Source: Prosapia bicincta
Taxonomy: Eukaryota; Arthropoda; Insecta; Hemiptera; Cercopidae
Reading direction: 5' to 3'
Assembly: GCA_036971475.1 (NCBI GenBank)
Contig: JBAIZL010000002.1
Span: 17,078,567-17,142,566, forward strand
Length of the DNA: 64,000 bases
Part shown: in pieces, positions 1 through 9,850 of the stretch
Numbering within the stretch: the first letter of the stretch is position 1
Layout of the letters: every line of letters starts with the position of its first letter
Notes under the pieces: model-generated
Seen by the model: only the letters and a program-made list of their open reading frames with translations
Database searches by the model: none
Told to the model about the DNA's origin: nothing
Position numbers and translations under genes: made by a program

Positions 1-725
1 AGTCGGATCTCAAATCGATCGTGTGATATTGGCGGTGTGTAGTATAGACGGTGTACACTACTGACCGTTGTGTATGTAATATCAATCCTGTGCAACATCG
101 TCTGTGTGTAACATCTACCGTGTGCAACATCGACTTTGTATGACATCAACGGCGTGCAACATCTACCGCCATAACCATTGACCATGTACAACATTGACTT
201 TGAGTAACATCAACCGAGTCTAACATCAACTGTGTCCAACATCAACCTCGAATAACATTGACCATTTACAACATCGACCTTGTGCAATATGAACCGAGTG
301 CAACATCAACCGTTTGCAACATCTATCACGATTAACATTGACCATGTACAACATCGACTATGTGTAACATCAACCGCGTGCAACATCGAACTCGAATAAC
401 ATTGACCATTTACAACATCAACTATGTGTAACATGAAGCGAGTGTAACATCAACCGTTAGCAACGTCGACCGTGATTAACGTTGACCATGTACAACATCG
501 ACTATGTCTAACACCAACCGAGTGTAACATCAACCGCGAGCAACATCGTCCTCGAATAACATTGACCATTTACAACATCGACTTTGTGCAATATGAACCG
601 AGTGTAACATCAACCGTTTGCAACATCTATCACGATTAAGATTGACCATGTACAACATCGACTATGTGTAACATCAACCGCCTGCTACATCGACCGCTAG
701 TAACATCGACTATGTATAACATATC
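1..725. repeat. 16-bp minisatellite with higher-order structure
   Basis: Degenerate tandem array of a 16-bp unit, roughly AACATCRACYRTGTGY. From about 250 to 725 the AACAT word recurs every 16 bases almost without slippage. A variant with ATTGACCATTTAC starts at 254, 398 and 558, that is 9 and 10 units apart, so blocks of 9-10 units were duplicated after the unit itself was amplified. The first ~120 bases are the most degraded. No coding signal is seen. Confidence 0.9.
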
Positions 726-1319
726 TCATGTATATTATAGCTTTAAGTTGTGATAACCTAATATTTTGCTTTCAAAAGTGGCCTTTTCAATAATTAATTT
801 GCGATTTCTTCCGTTAAGAATATCAGTTTAAAATATCAATGTGTTATCTCTTCTGTTTGAATCAATATTTTACTAATAAAAATAAATGTTTTAAATTTTA
901 AAATATTGAACCATTTTCTCTGTGCGTAGATAAGTGGACGATGCATTTCATGAAAACATTAAATTCTGGCTTGAGTTGTGCCATCTCCCGTGTCCGTTCA
1001 ATAATCTGGATTATCGGTGTATTCCTACGTGTAGTACAGATATTTGCACGATATATGGTGATGTCATAAAGGCACAGACGACGATTCTAGGTATTGCAGA
1101 TTACTGTACTCTACATACTGGTAGACCCGTAGAGTGTACTAATGATTCCAAGTGGACTAATCTGTAGCATTTCCGGTTCTACTGGTAGGAAAAACGTTAA
1201 TATTAATCTACTCTTTCGGATCTCCCTCCCAAAAATAAAAAAATATTACATTTTCGTAAATAGCTTTTTTTTTAATTACACCAACAATTCCAGACAGTAA
1301 TTCAAGTTTTCCTCTGGAT
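726..1319. other. AT-rich sequence with no recognised feature
   Basis: Low-complexity AT-rich DNA. An open frame of 77 codons at 934-1167 on the plus strand begins with GTG, has no recognisable domain and is judged a chance frame. No repeat shared with the rest of the window was noticed. Confidence 0.6.
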
Positions 1320-1800
1320 CTACTGTTTTATCAAGACGTTTTTGGCCTAATCAATTCAAAACGCAAACTAGATCGCGTGTCCGTTTCGTAGGTTACCGTA
1401 CTTTTTTCCATTTTGTCCGAACGCCGCATCGTTAAATCACAGTCGATATTCTCACAACGCCGAAACACGCCAAAACTAATACACGGAAGGTCGAGTGCAC
1501 GCGACGCATACATTTGCCGCGTAAACGAAACCGGAAATCCGCCCACTTTGCGCGGAAATAAATTCCGCTTGTCATGAAATGTCCTCAATTTATTTCCGCA
1601 GTGAGGGTTGGCAATCACAGCGGCTGTAACACGGGGGTTATTTATGCTCGGTGAAGTTGTATTACTTGCGTTACCGTGAACGAAATGTCGTTCTGTATAA
1701 ATGAATTATGGAAGTGTTTAGCGAATCCGGCTGCACTGACAGGCGGCTTGTTTTATCCACGCAGAACAGCGCGTTACGTTTTAGAGAGCCGTATAGTTAA
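1320..1800. other. CpG-dense unique patch, possible regulatory region or exon
   Basis: By hand count about 43 CpG dinucleotides fall in these 480 bases, far denser than the AT-rich DNA on either side. The patch holds an inverted repeat (1552-1564 with 1587-1599) and a TATAAAT word near 1697. A 95-codon minus-strand open frame (1331-1618, GTG start) covers part of it but shows no known domain and reads arginine- and serine-rich, as expected from CpG-rich sequence. It could be a promoter or first-exon region, a fragment of an unknown mobile element, or DNA escaping methylation-driven CpG loss. No function can be assigned from sequence alone. Confidence 0.35.
1552..1599. repeat. perfect 13-bp inverted repeat (hairpin)
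   Basis: GCGGAAATAAATT at 1552-1564 is followed after 22 bases by its exact reverse complement at 1587-1599. Both arms contain AATAAA-like words. The transcript could fold into a 13-bp stem. Confidence 0.8.
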
Positions 1801-1899
1801 CATGCTTTTTAATTGTTAGTAAATTTTGTTTTCAATTTTTTTTTCAAGATAATGTGTACTAAAGTTTTTAACAGGTAATATAAACAAAAGCTTAGAACA

Positions 1900-2260
1900 A
1901 CAAAGAAAATTGTATTTTAGTAATTTTATTGAATAATTACAATTAATATACATAAAGTAACATAACCTGTGCGTCAAACCAACTGTTCTGTATAACTTAT
2001 AACATAAAATCAGCTGTTTTAAGAAATCATGTGTTATCACTTGTTTTAAGGCGAATGGGGAATAACTGTATTTTATACCTTGCCCCTTTTGTGAAAAGTT
2101 TATTTTCACATTTAAAACTAAAATTAATTAATTCAATTTAAATAATGAATTAATATTTAAAAAACTGTGTTAACATCAATTATCAACCACTATAGGTTTA
2201 AAAAATGTATTTGAACTTGAACGAATGGATAAAAAGTATTTTATTAAATTGCGTTTACTT
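1900..2260 (-). repeat. dispersed repeat family A, copy 1
   Basis: Matches ten other places in this window. Hallmarks visible here are the words ACATAACCTGTGCGTCAAA, ATCAGCTGTTTTA, ACCTTGCCCCTTTTGTG and GAATGGATAAAAAGTATTTT. The family is about 0.35-0.55 kb, AT-rich and non-coding; the internal CAGCTGTTTT and AAAACAGCTG words form an inverted repeat. This copy lacks the (AT)n tract seen in others. The 97-codon minus-strand open frame at 1816-2109 lies inside it and is not a gene. Confidence 0.75.
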
Positions 2261-2759
2261 TTCGACGCCTTTAAAACATGCATATTTCTGAAACTAATTT
2301 ACTAGGTTATAATTACGGCTACTGGTCATAAATACTCATTCCATCTTTGTCGCATATATCCTCGTATAGGTTATCTGTCTTATGGTATCTATTAGCTTTG
2401 ATAAAACTGTATTAAAATCATCCTCTTCGTTCTTTGGAGCCATTTTATATATATTTGTCTCTCTTTCCAGAATATCATATTTAACATTAAGCAAGTTTAA
2501 ATACCGCTTGCGAGTAAAATATTAGTAAGATACATAAATAGCACACAATTAAATAAATTAGTACACAATCAAATAAATGTAGAGGTGTGTGTGTGTGTGT
2601 GTGTGTTTGTGTGGTGTGTAAAAATATATACTTACTCTTGTCCATCAATGTTTTTATATCGTAAATGTGCGCGCGTTTCTAAACATAAATATGAGAAATA
2701 TGCTAGCGTATAGTAAGATGTGACCTGAGATGAAATAGGCTGACCTTTGACTCAACAGA
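2261..2759. other. AT-rich sequence with a short (TG)n tract
   Basis: Unique-looking AT-rich DNA. A TG dinucleotide run lies at about 2585-2616. Nothing else supportable. Confidence 0.6.
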
Positions 2760-3190
2760 ACAGGCCTATCTAATGAGACGTGTTTAAAACTCATAGGACT
2801 TGTCAGACAAACATTATCTAATAACATTTGTCTAAAAAAACTTATCCAGTGAGACTTGTCTAAAGAAACATATTGAATGAGACTTGTCTAAACCAACGTA
2901 TGTAATGAGACTTGTCTAAAGAAACTTATTTAACGAGATGTGTCTAAAGAAACGTATCTAATGAGACGTAACTAAAGAAACATATCTAATGAGACGTGGC
3001 TAAGAAACCTATCTAATGGGACTGGTCTAAAGAAACTCATCTAATGAGACTTATCTAAAGAAACGTATCTTATGAGACTTGTCTAAAGAATCTTATCTAA
3101 TGAGACTTGTCTGACAAGACTTACCTAGTGAGACTTGTCTAAAGAAACGTATCCAATGAGACTTGTCTAAAGAAACATATCTAATGAGAC
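2760..3190. repeat. 28-bp minisatellite, left part
   Basis: Tandem units of 28 bp built from two related 14-bp halves, GAGACTTGTCTAAA and GAAACGTATCTAAT. This block is more diverged than the part right of the insertion at 3191-3857. The same unit and phase resume after the insertion, so the two blocks were once continuous. Confidence 0.9.
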
Positions 3191-3611
3191 GTTGTAACAT
3201 CATTTTAGGTGATGTTACATATTAAACCTGATTCAGAGAACAAACGAGATATTAATCTTAAAATGTAACAAAATTTTTAAAAAATCGTAAATAATAAATT
3301 AAAATCCATGGGCGAGCCTAACACCTATGTTGAAAAACTGGAAGCGCTATGTGCGCAGCACGTGTGCTCGGAAGTTAAGCTACTCGTGTGATAGCATCGT
3401 GTCCATCTTTTTCGTTACCAGGATGTGAGCTAATACACATGCCTAAAGATTGAAGACCGAAAGGAAGCCTTTTGTTTTACATTTTTAAACATGTAACAGT
3501 TTACTTATAATTTATAATTTTTTATAACATGTAAAGGTCTGATACAAATTATATCTGTAAAACGTTGTAAAATCTGAAAGTAGCGTAACATTTCTAATGT
3601 GATTTTGTTTG

Positions 3612-3659
<48 letters not shown>

Positions 3660-3857
3660 CTTTTTTGGTGAAGTAAAGTTTGATTTATTTAAATTAACGT
3701 TTGTCGTTTAAATTATTTATTGAACACATCATTCTTATATTCAATTAAACATTTGACATTGCAGGACAACTAATTAATTATGTAACTAAACCACTGCAAT
3801 ATTTAATATTATAATTAATACCGTAAGAATTATTGTTACAAAATATCACGTTACAGC
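3191..3857. mobile_element. MITE-like insertion inside the 28-bp minisatellite
   Basis: A ~665-bp segment unlike the surrounding array interrupts it cleanly. Its ends are imperfect terminal inverted repeats: the left begins CGTTGTAACATCA and the right, read on the minus strand, begins CGCTGTAACGTGA. The left end also forms a perfect 10-bp hairpin (3193-3202 with 3210-3219, 7-nt loop). Internally it is AT-rich and holds an (AT)n tract at about 3619-3657. No transposase frame is present, so it would be a non-autonomous DNA element. A target-site duplication could not be fixed, because the flanks ACGT and GCGT differ by one base and belong to the array unit. Confidence 0.6.
3619..3657. repeat. 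(AT)n microsatellite
   Basis: Uninterrupted AT dinucleotide run inside the MITE-like element. Confidence 0.95.
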
Positions 3858-5600
3858 GTATCTAAAGAAACTTATCTAATGGGACTTATCTAGAGAAACG
3901 TATCTAATGAGACTTATCTAAAGAAACGTATCTAATGAGACTTGTCTAAAGAAACTTATCTAATGAGACTTGTCTAAAGAAACGTATCTAATGAAACTTG
4001 TCTAAAGAAACGTATCTTATGAGATGTGTCTAAAGAAACGTATCTAATGAGACGTGTCAAATGAAAAGTATCTAATGAGAATTGTCTTATGAAACTTATC
4101 TAATGAGACGTGACTAAAGAAACGTATCTAATGAAACGTATCTAAAGAAACGCTTCTAATGATATTTGTATAAAAAAATGTATCCACTGAGACTCTTCTA
4201 AAGTAACGTACCTAATGTGACCTACCTAAAGAAACTTATCTAATAAGACGTGTCTAAAAAAAGTTAGGCGTATCTAATAGGACTACTCTAACGAAACGTA
4301 TCTAATGAGACTTGTCTGAAGAATCTTATCTAATGTGACTTGTCTAAAGAAACTAATCGAATGAGACGTGTCTAAAGAAACGTATCTAATGAGACGTGTC
4401 TAATGAAAAGTATCTAATGAGAATTGTCTTATGAAACTTATCTAATGAGACGTGTCTAAAGAAACGTATCTACTGAGACGTATCTAAAGAAACGCTTCTA
4501 ATGATACTTGTCTAAAGAAACATATCTAATGAGATTTGTTTAACGAAACTTATCTAATGAGACGTATCTAAAGAAACGTATCTGATGAGACTTGTATAAA
4601 AAAATGTATCCAATGAGACTCTTCTAAAGTAACGTACCTAATGTGACCTACCTAAAGAAACTTATCTAATAAGACGTGACTAAAAAAAGTTAGGCGTATC
4701 TAATAGGACTAGTCTAGCGAAACGTATCTAATGAGACTTGTCTGAAGAATCTTATCTAATGTGACTTGTCTAAAGAAACGTATGTAATGAGACTTGTCTA
4801 AAGAAACCTATCGAATGAGACTTGGTTAAAGAAACATATCTAAAGAGACTTGTTTGACAAGACTTACCTAATGAGACTTGTCTAAAGAAATTGATCGAAT
4901 GAGACGTGTCTAAAGACACGTATCTAATAAGACGTGTCAAATGAAAAGTATCTAATGAGAGTTGTCTTAGGAAACGTATCTAATGAGACGTATCTAAAGA
5001 AACGCATCTAATGAGGCTTGCCTAAAGAAACGTATCTAATGAGACTTGTTTAAACAAATTAATGTAATGAGATTTGTCTAAAGAAACTTATCTAATCAGA
5101 CCTGTCTAAAGAAACGTATGTAATGAGACTTGTCTAAAGAACCTATCGAATATTTCTTGTCCAAAGAAACATATCTAAAAAGACTTGTCTGAAAAGACTT
5201 ACCTAATGAGACTTGTCTAAAGAAACTTATCGAATGAGACGTGTCTAAAGAAACGTATCTAATGAGACGTGTCAAATAAAAAGTATCTAATGAAAATTGT
5301 CTTATGAAACTTATCTAATGAGATGTGTCTAAAGAAACGTATCTAATGAGACGTATCTAAAGAAACGCTTCTAATAATACTTGTCTAAAGAAACGTATCT
5401 AATGAGATTTGTTTAAAGAAACTTATCTAATGAGACGTATCTAAAGAAACGTATCTGATGCGACTTGTATAAAAAAATGTATCCAATGAGACTCTTCTAA
5501 AGTAACGTACCTAATGTGACCTACCTAAAGAAACTTATCTAATAAGACGTGTCTAATGAAATTATTCCAATGAGACTTGTCTAGAGAATATCTTTATTTA
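3858..5600. repeat. 28-bp minisatellite, right part, with ~430-bp higher-order repeat
   Basis: About 60 units of the 28-bp (2 x 14) repeat. A distinctive run starting GTATAAAAAAATGTATCC occurs at about 4168, 4594 and 5467, spaced 426 and 873 bases, so blocks of ~15 units (~430 bp) were duplicated. Unit variants such as AGTTAGGCGTATCTAATAGG recur at matching offsets. The array decays into unique sequence near 5600. Confidence 0.9.
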
Positions 5601-6660
5601 ATGGAACTTTTAAAAAGAAATATTTTTAAATAGACACCCTAACCGAGATGTGTCTACAGATTTTAAAATGTATTTCCCATGAAGATAAAATAATATTTTT
5701 TTTTAATATTATAGTCAACACCCGTTTTAGAGCTTTAATATAGTCGCTGGTTAAGCTTTTATTGCAGCAACGGATTTTCCAAATATTCTCTAATCCTTGT
5801 CATATGTAATAATAATTGGAAATAAATACATCACCAAGCAATACATTTTAAATTTAATCCCGGTGATGACGGCCCTGGTATATTTCCCATTTAAAAACCA
5901 CAGTAAAATATTTTGTTATCTGCATTTTTACTATTAAAAACTCATTTTTTAATCTTAAAAAGATGATTGATTACAATTTTATTGCGATATTTTTCTTGCT
6001 TTAGATATTTTTTTGTTAAATATAGATTTTTCTGTGCCTTAGAGTTTCATAAGAGCATACTCAGGATCACTTCACATTCAACTTGTAGCAATCCTAATAT
6101 ATAAAAGTTGAGTTTTCTTTCTATAAACTTAAAAGTGGCTACTCTAAAGTGACAAAGTAGAAAGAGTGATGAGCTTTTTCTGTGAAAATTATTGTGATGG
6201 TAGGCTCTAAAAAATACGTTAGCCTGCCTTGACGGAGTCAGTGCTCGAAATGAGAAATGAAAAACATTGTGCTAACCACAATGAGAAATAGAAAACTTAT
6301 TTCGTCACTCGTATTTATTGTACAGGTATATAGGAACGATGCCTCATGTAATTATATTCGCAAAGGCGATATCGATTACAACCTCTCTACTAAAAGCTGA
6401 CCTGCGGGGCTTGTTCGTTGGGCTTTGAATTATTAAACCGTAAAAACGCCTTTGGGTTGAGTCCTGCAAAGCTGTTGTGCAATTTTAATTGTACGGTGAT
6501 GCAACAAAAACCGAGCGATGAAGGGAGAAATGGAAAATTAATAGTGTTGGCCGTTTGTTTTGTTCAGTCCCCTTCTGTCTTGGAATTACGAAAGGAATGT
6601 CTAATTTGAGATTCTTTTTAAAGCTATTTCAATACTTCGATTTTATCGCCTGCTGAGGAA
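5601..6660. other. AT-rich sequence with no recognised feature
   Basis: No repeat, RNA gene or domain was recognised. A 63-codon plus-strand frame at 6418-6609 begins at TTG, shows no known motif and is treated as chance. Confidence 0.6.
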
Positions 6661-7020
6661 GAATTTGGGTGTACGGGTGGTCGAGTAGAAATGTTGAGCG
6701 AATAGCAGCAACATAGGGAGACGAATAGAAATGTTGGGAGGCTAGCAGGAATATAGGGAAACAAGTAGCGATATAGGGAGACGAGTAGAAATGTTTGGGG
6801 GACTAGAAGGAATATAGAAAAACGGGTTGGAATGTTAAGGGATTAGCACGGATATAGGAAAATGAGTAGGAATGTTGGGCGGTTAGTAGGAATTTAAGGA
6901 AACTTGTAGGAATGTTAGAAGACTATCTGAAATATAGGGAGACTTATATAAATGTTAGGTGACTAGTAGGAATATAGGGAGGCGAGTATGAATGTTGGAG
7001 GACTAGCAGACATTTATGAA
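6661..7020. repeat. ~40-bp minisatellite, diverged left flank
   Basis: Irregular units alternating GGAATATAGGGAGACGAGT-like and AGGAATGTTGGGGGACTAG-like halves. Units are diverged and out of register, as expected at the old edge of an array. Confidence 0.85.
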
Positions 7021-7912
7021 GGCGAGTAGGAGTGCGGGGAGGCTAGTAGGAATATAGGGAGGTGAGTAGTAGGCCCTAATGTTGGTGGAAATAACGGACA
7101 TATAGGCAGACGAGTAGGAGAATGTTGGGGGACTAGAAGACATTTATGAAGGCGAGTAGGAGTGCGGGGAGGCTAGTAGGAATATAGGGAGGTGAGTAGT
7201 AAGCCCTAATGTTGGTGGAAATAACGGACATATAGGCAGACGAGTAGGAGAATGTTGGGGGACTAGAAGACATTTATGAAGGCGAGTAGGAGTGCGGGGA
7301 GGCTAGTAGGAATATAGGGAGGTGAGTAGTAAGCCCTAATGTTGGTGGAAATAACGGCCATATAGGCAGACGAGTAGGAGAATGTTGGGGGACTAGAAGA
7401 CATTTATGAAGGCGAGTAGGAGTGCGGGGAGGCTAGTAGGAATATAGGGAGGTGAGTAGTAAGCCCTAATGTTGGTGGAAATAACGGCCATATAGGCAGA
7501 CGAGTAGGAGAATGTTGGGGAGCTAGCAGACATTTATGAAGGCGAGTAGGAATGCGGGGAGGCTACGAGGAATATAGGGAGGTGAGTAGTAAGCCCTAAT
7601 GTTGGTGGAAATAACGGACATATAGGCAGACGAGTAGGAGAATGTTGGGGGACTAGAAGACATTTATGAAGGCGAGTAGGAATGCGGGGAGGCTAGTAGG
7701 AATATAGGGAGGTGAGTAGTAAGCCCTAATGTTGGTGGAAATAACGGCCATATAGGCAGACGAGTAGGAGAATGTTGGGGAGCTAGCAGACATTTATGAA
7801 GGCGAGTAGGAATGCGGGGAGGCTACGAGGAATATAGGGAGGTGAGTAGTAGGCCCTAATGTTGGTGGAAATAACGGACATATAGGCAGACGAGTAGGAG
7901 AATGTTGGGGGA
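7021..7912. repeat. 130-bp higher-order repeat block
   Basis: The word GGCGAGTAGG followed by a conserved context begins at 7021, 7151, 7281, 7411, 7541, 7671 and 7801, exactly 130 bases apart each time. Each unit contains three of the ~40-bp subunits plus the marker CCCTAATGTTGGTGGAAATA. Copies differ by only a few bases (for example GACTAGAAGA versus AGCTAGCAGA), and the variants alternate, suggesting a further two-unit period in part of the block. Confidence 0.92.
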
Positions 7913-8565
7913 CTAACTGGAATATAAGGAAGCGAGTATGAATGGTGGAGGACTATCAGACATTTTGGATGGCGAGTAGGCATGCTGGGTGGCTAGTAGG
8001 AATATAGTGAGGCGAGTAGTAATGTTGGGGGAACTAACAGACATATAGGCAGACGAGTAGGAGAATGTTGGGGGACTAACTGGAATATAAGGAAGCGAGT
8101 ATGAATGGTGGAGGACTAGCAGACATTTTGGATGGCGAGTAGGCATGCTGGGTGGCTAGTAGGAATATAGTGAGGCGAGTAGTAATGTTGGGGGAACTAA
8201 CAGACATATAGGCAGACGAGTAGGAGAATGTTGGGGGACTAACTGGAATATAAGGAAGCGAGTATGAATGGTGGAGGACTAGCAGACATTTTGGATGGCG
8301 AGTAGGCATGCTGGGTGGCTAGTAGGAATATAGTGAGGCGAGTAGTAATGTTGGGGGAACTAACAGACATATAGGCAGACGAGTAGGAGAATGTTGGGGG
8401 ACTAACTGGAATATAAGGAAGCGAGTATGAATGGTGGAGGACTAGCAGACATTTTGGATGGCGAGTAGGCATGCTGGGTGGCTAGTAGGAATATAGTGAG
8501 GCGAGTAGTAATGTTGGGGGAACTAACAGACATATAGGCAGACGAGTAGGAGAATGTTTGGGGAC
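7913..8565. repeat. 163-bp higher-order repeat block
   Basis: Four nearly identical copies with exact 163-bp spacing: the unit boundary recurs at 7913, 8076, 8239 and about 8402. The unit holds four ~40-bp subunits, one more than the 130-bp unit to its left. Three overlapping 77-codon minus-strand frames (7913-8146, 8076-8309, 8239-8472) are the same piece of repeat read again and are not genes. Confidence 0.92.
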
Positions 8566-8770
8566 TAACTGGAATATAGGGAGACGAGTAGACATGATTG
8601 GAAACAATCAGCTATATACGGAGAATAATAGGAATGTTAGGGACCTAGTAGGGATATAGGGAAACGAGTAGATAAGCTGCGAAACAAGCAGCAATATAGA
8701 GACACAATTCGAAAAGTTGAGGGTCTAGTAGGAACAAAGGGAGACGAATAGACATGTTTGGAAATTTTAC
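8566..8770. repeat. ~40-bp minisatellite, diverged right flank
   Basis: The same subunit words (GGAATATAGGGAGACGAGT, AATGTTAGGGACCTAGTAG) decay into unique DNA around 8770. Confidence 0.8.
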
Positions 8771-9149
8771 TGTTGCAAATTTTAAAAAATTACAAATAAA
8801 TACACATTGGAAATGCTGGCTTACCCTTACATATTTAATTTAAGAGTTTATAATATGAAAATCTATGGCAGAGTGCGAGACATACTTTTGAAATTGCTTA
8901 GCATATGTTTAAGATGCATTAAAGATTGTACATTGAATTTAATAAATGTTTACATTGCGCTATTACTTTTAACACTTTTGTTTTACTGAAAACTGGCTTG
9001 TAAAGTCGTGAACTATTAAAGTTATGTTTTTATAATAATGTTACAATTGAAAAAACAACACTCATGACGTTATTTATCGTCCGGTGTTTTGCAGAGTTGT
9101 AGAATTATCAGAGTGTAATTATTTTCACCGATTGTTTAAAACGCATTAT
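8771..9149. other. AT-rich sequence with no recognised feature
   Basis: No motif recognised. The 60-codon frame at 8807-8989 is AT-driven and without a domain. Confidence 0.6.
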
Positions 9150-9850
9150 ATGTATCAGGACGCACCTATATCTACGGATTGCTCTCAGCCTGTAGTGTTT
9201 CCACAGCAGAACTCTTTACTATTTTTAAAGAATTAACATCTATTCCATTTGCGCTATTCCAAAACCTGGTGTGTTTCTATTCCCAAAGTGCTATCCAGGC
9301 GATTCAGGAAATCCCTAGAAAGGGCCCTTTAGTTGGAGAGATTCTGTGTTCAATACCAGACTCCAATTCGGGGTGTCGAGGTACGATTTGCTGGGTGCCT
9401 GAACATAAAATCAGATGAAGGAGCAAAATCGGTTACAAGTATGTTGTGATTGACATAACGTGTCAAGGCAACTGACTTTGTATGCAAGATAAAATCTGGT
9501 TTATTGGTTGCCTGGAATGAAGAATGGCAAAATGTTACTGGGAACAAGCTGGGAGAAATCAAAAACACCGACCATCCATATAGGTCTTTAGTTCGTTCAA
9601 TATTAGAGAGTAAGTGGTGGTTACTTGTCTTCGCATCGGCCATTCCATGTTATCGCATGGTTAGTTGATCCACCAATAAGTCAGTATTGTGGAGGTACCA
9701 TCACAGTCAAACATATTCTTGAGTTGACCGAGAGTCAACACCGTTACAATCTTCGAAGGAGTTTACAGGTGGTGTTAAGGGATGATGTCTCAACTATAGA
9801 CGGTGTCATCGCCTTTTTAAACCACCCACATTTATTTAATATGATTTAAT
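9150..9850 (+). pseudogene. Decayed non-LTR retrotransposon ORF2 3' end (RNase H + C-terminal zinc knuckle)
   Basis: Reads as the tail of an I/R1-type non-LTR polyprotein on the plus strand, in at least three frames. 9179-9418 carries an RNase H domain: TAELFTIFKELTSIP, then QSAIQAIQEIPRKGPLVGEI, then the late WVPEH block. A frame change follows, and the expected GNE..AD block reads SDEGAK. From 9459 another frame gives LLVAWNEEWQNVTGNKLGEI, the conserved WxxEWxxxxxNKLxxIK region. From 9625 a third frame carries YCGGTITVKHILEL, ending in a FLNHPHLFNMI C-terminus with a stop at 9849. In-frame stops and shifts at about 9416, 9450 and 9640, and loss of zinc-knuckle cysteines (Ser and Thr where Cys is expected), make it inactive. 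Reverse transcriptase and endonuclease domains are absent, so the copy is 5'-truncated, as is usual for this class. The family call rests on the domain order; the clade is an inference. Confidence 0.85.

Noticed and set aside
1331..1618. 95-codon minus-strand frame as a protein-coding exon
   Set aside because: GTG start, no recognisable domain and no splice evidence. CpG-rich sequence is poor in stop codons by composition.
2100..2260. Inverted CAATTCCT ends of family A as true terminal inverted repeats
   Set aside because: They are seen clearly only in the copy at 22663-23163, and other copies share sequence beyond that word, so the ends remain undefined.
7783..8472. Four similar 66-77 codon minus-strand frames starting MPTRHPKCL
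   Set aside because: They are the same part of the 163-bp tandem unit (the leftmost at the block border), spaced exactly one unit apart, with no domain and no sign of selection.
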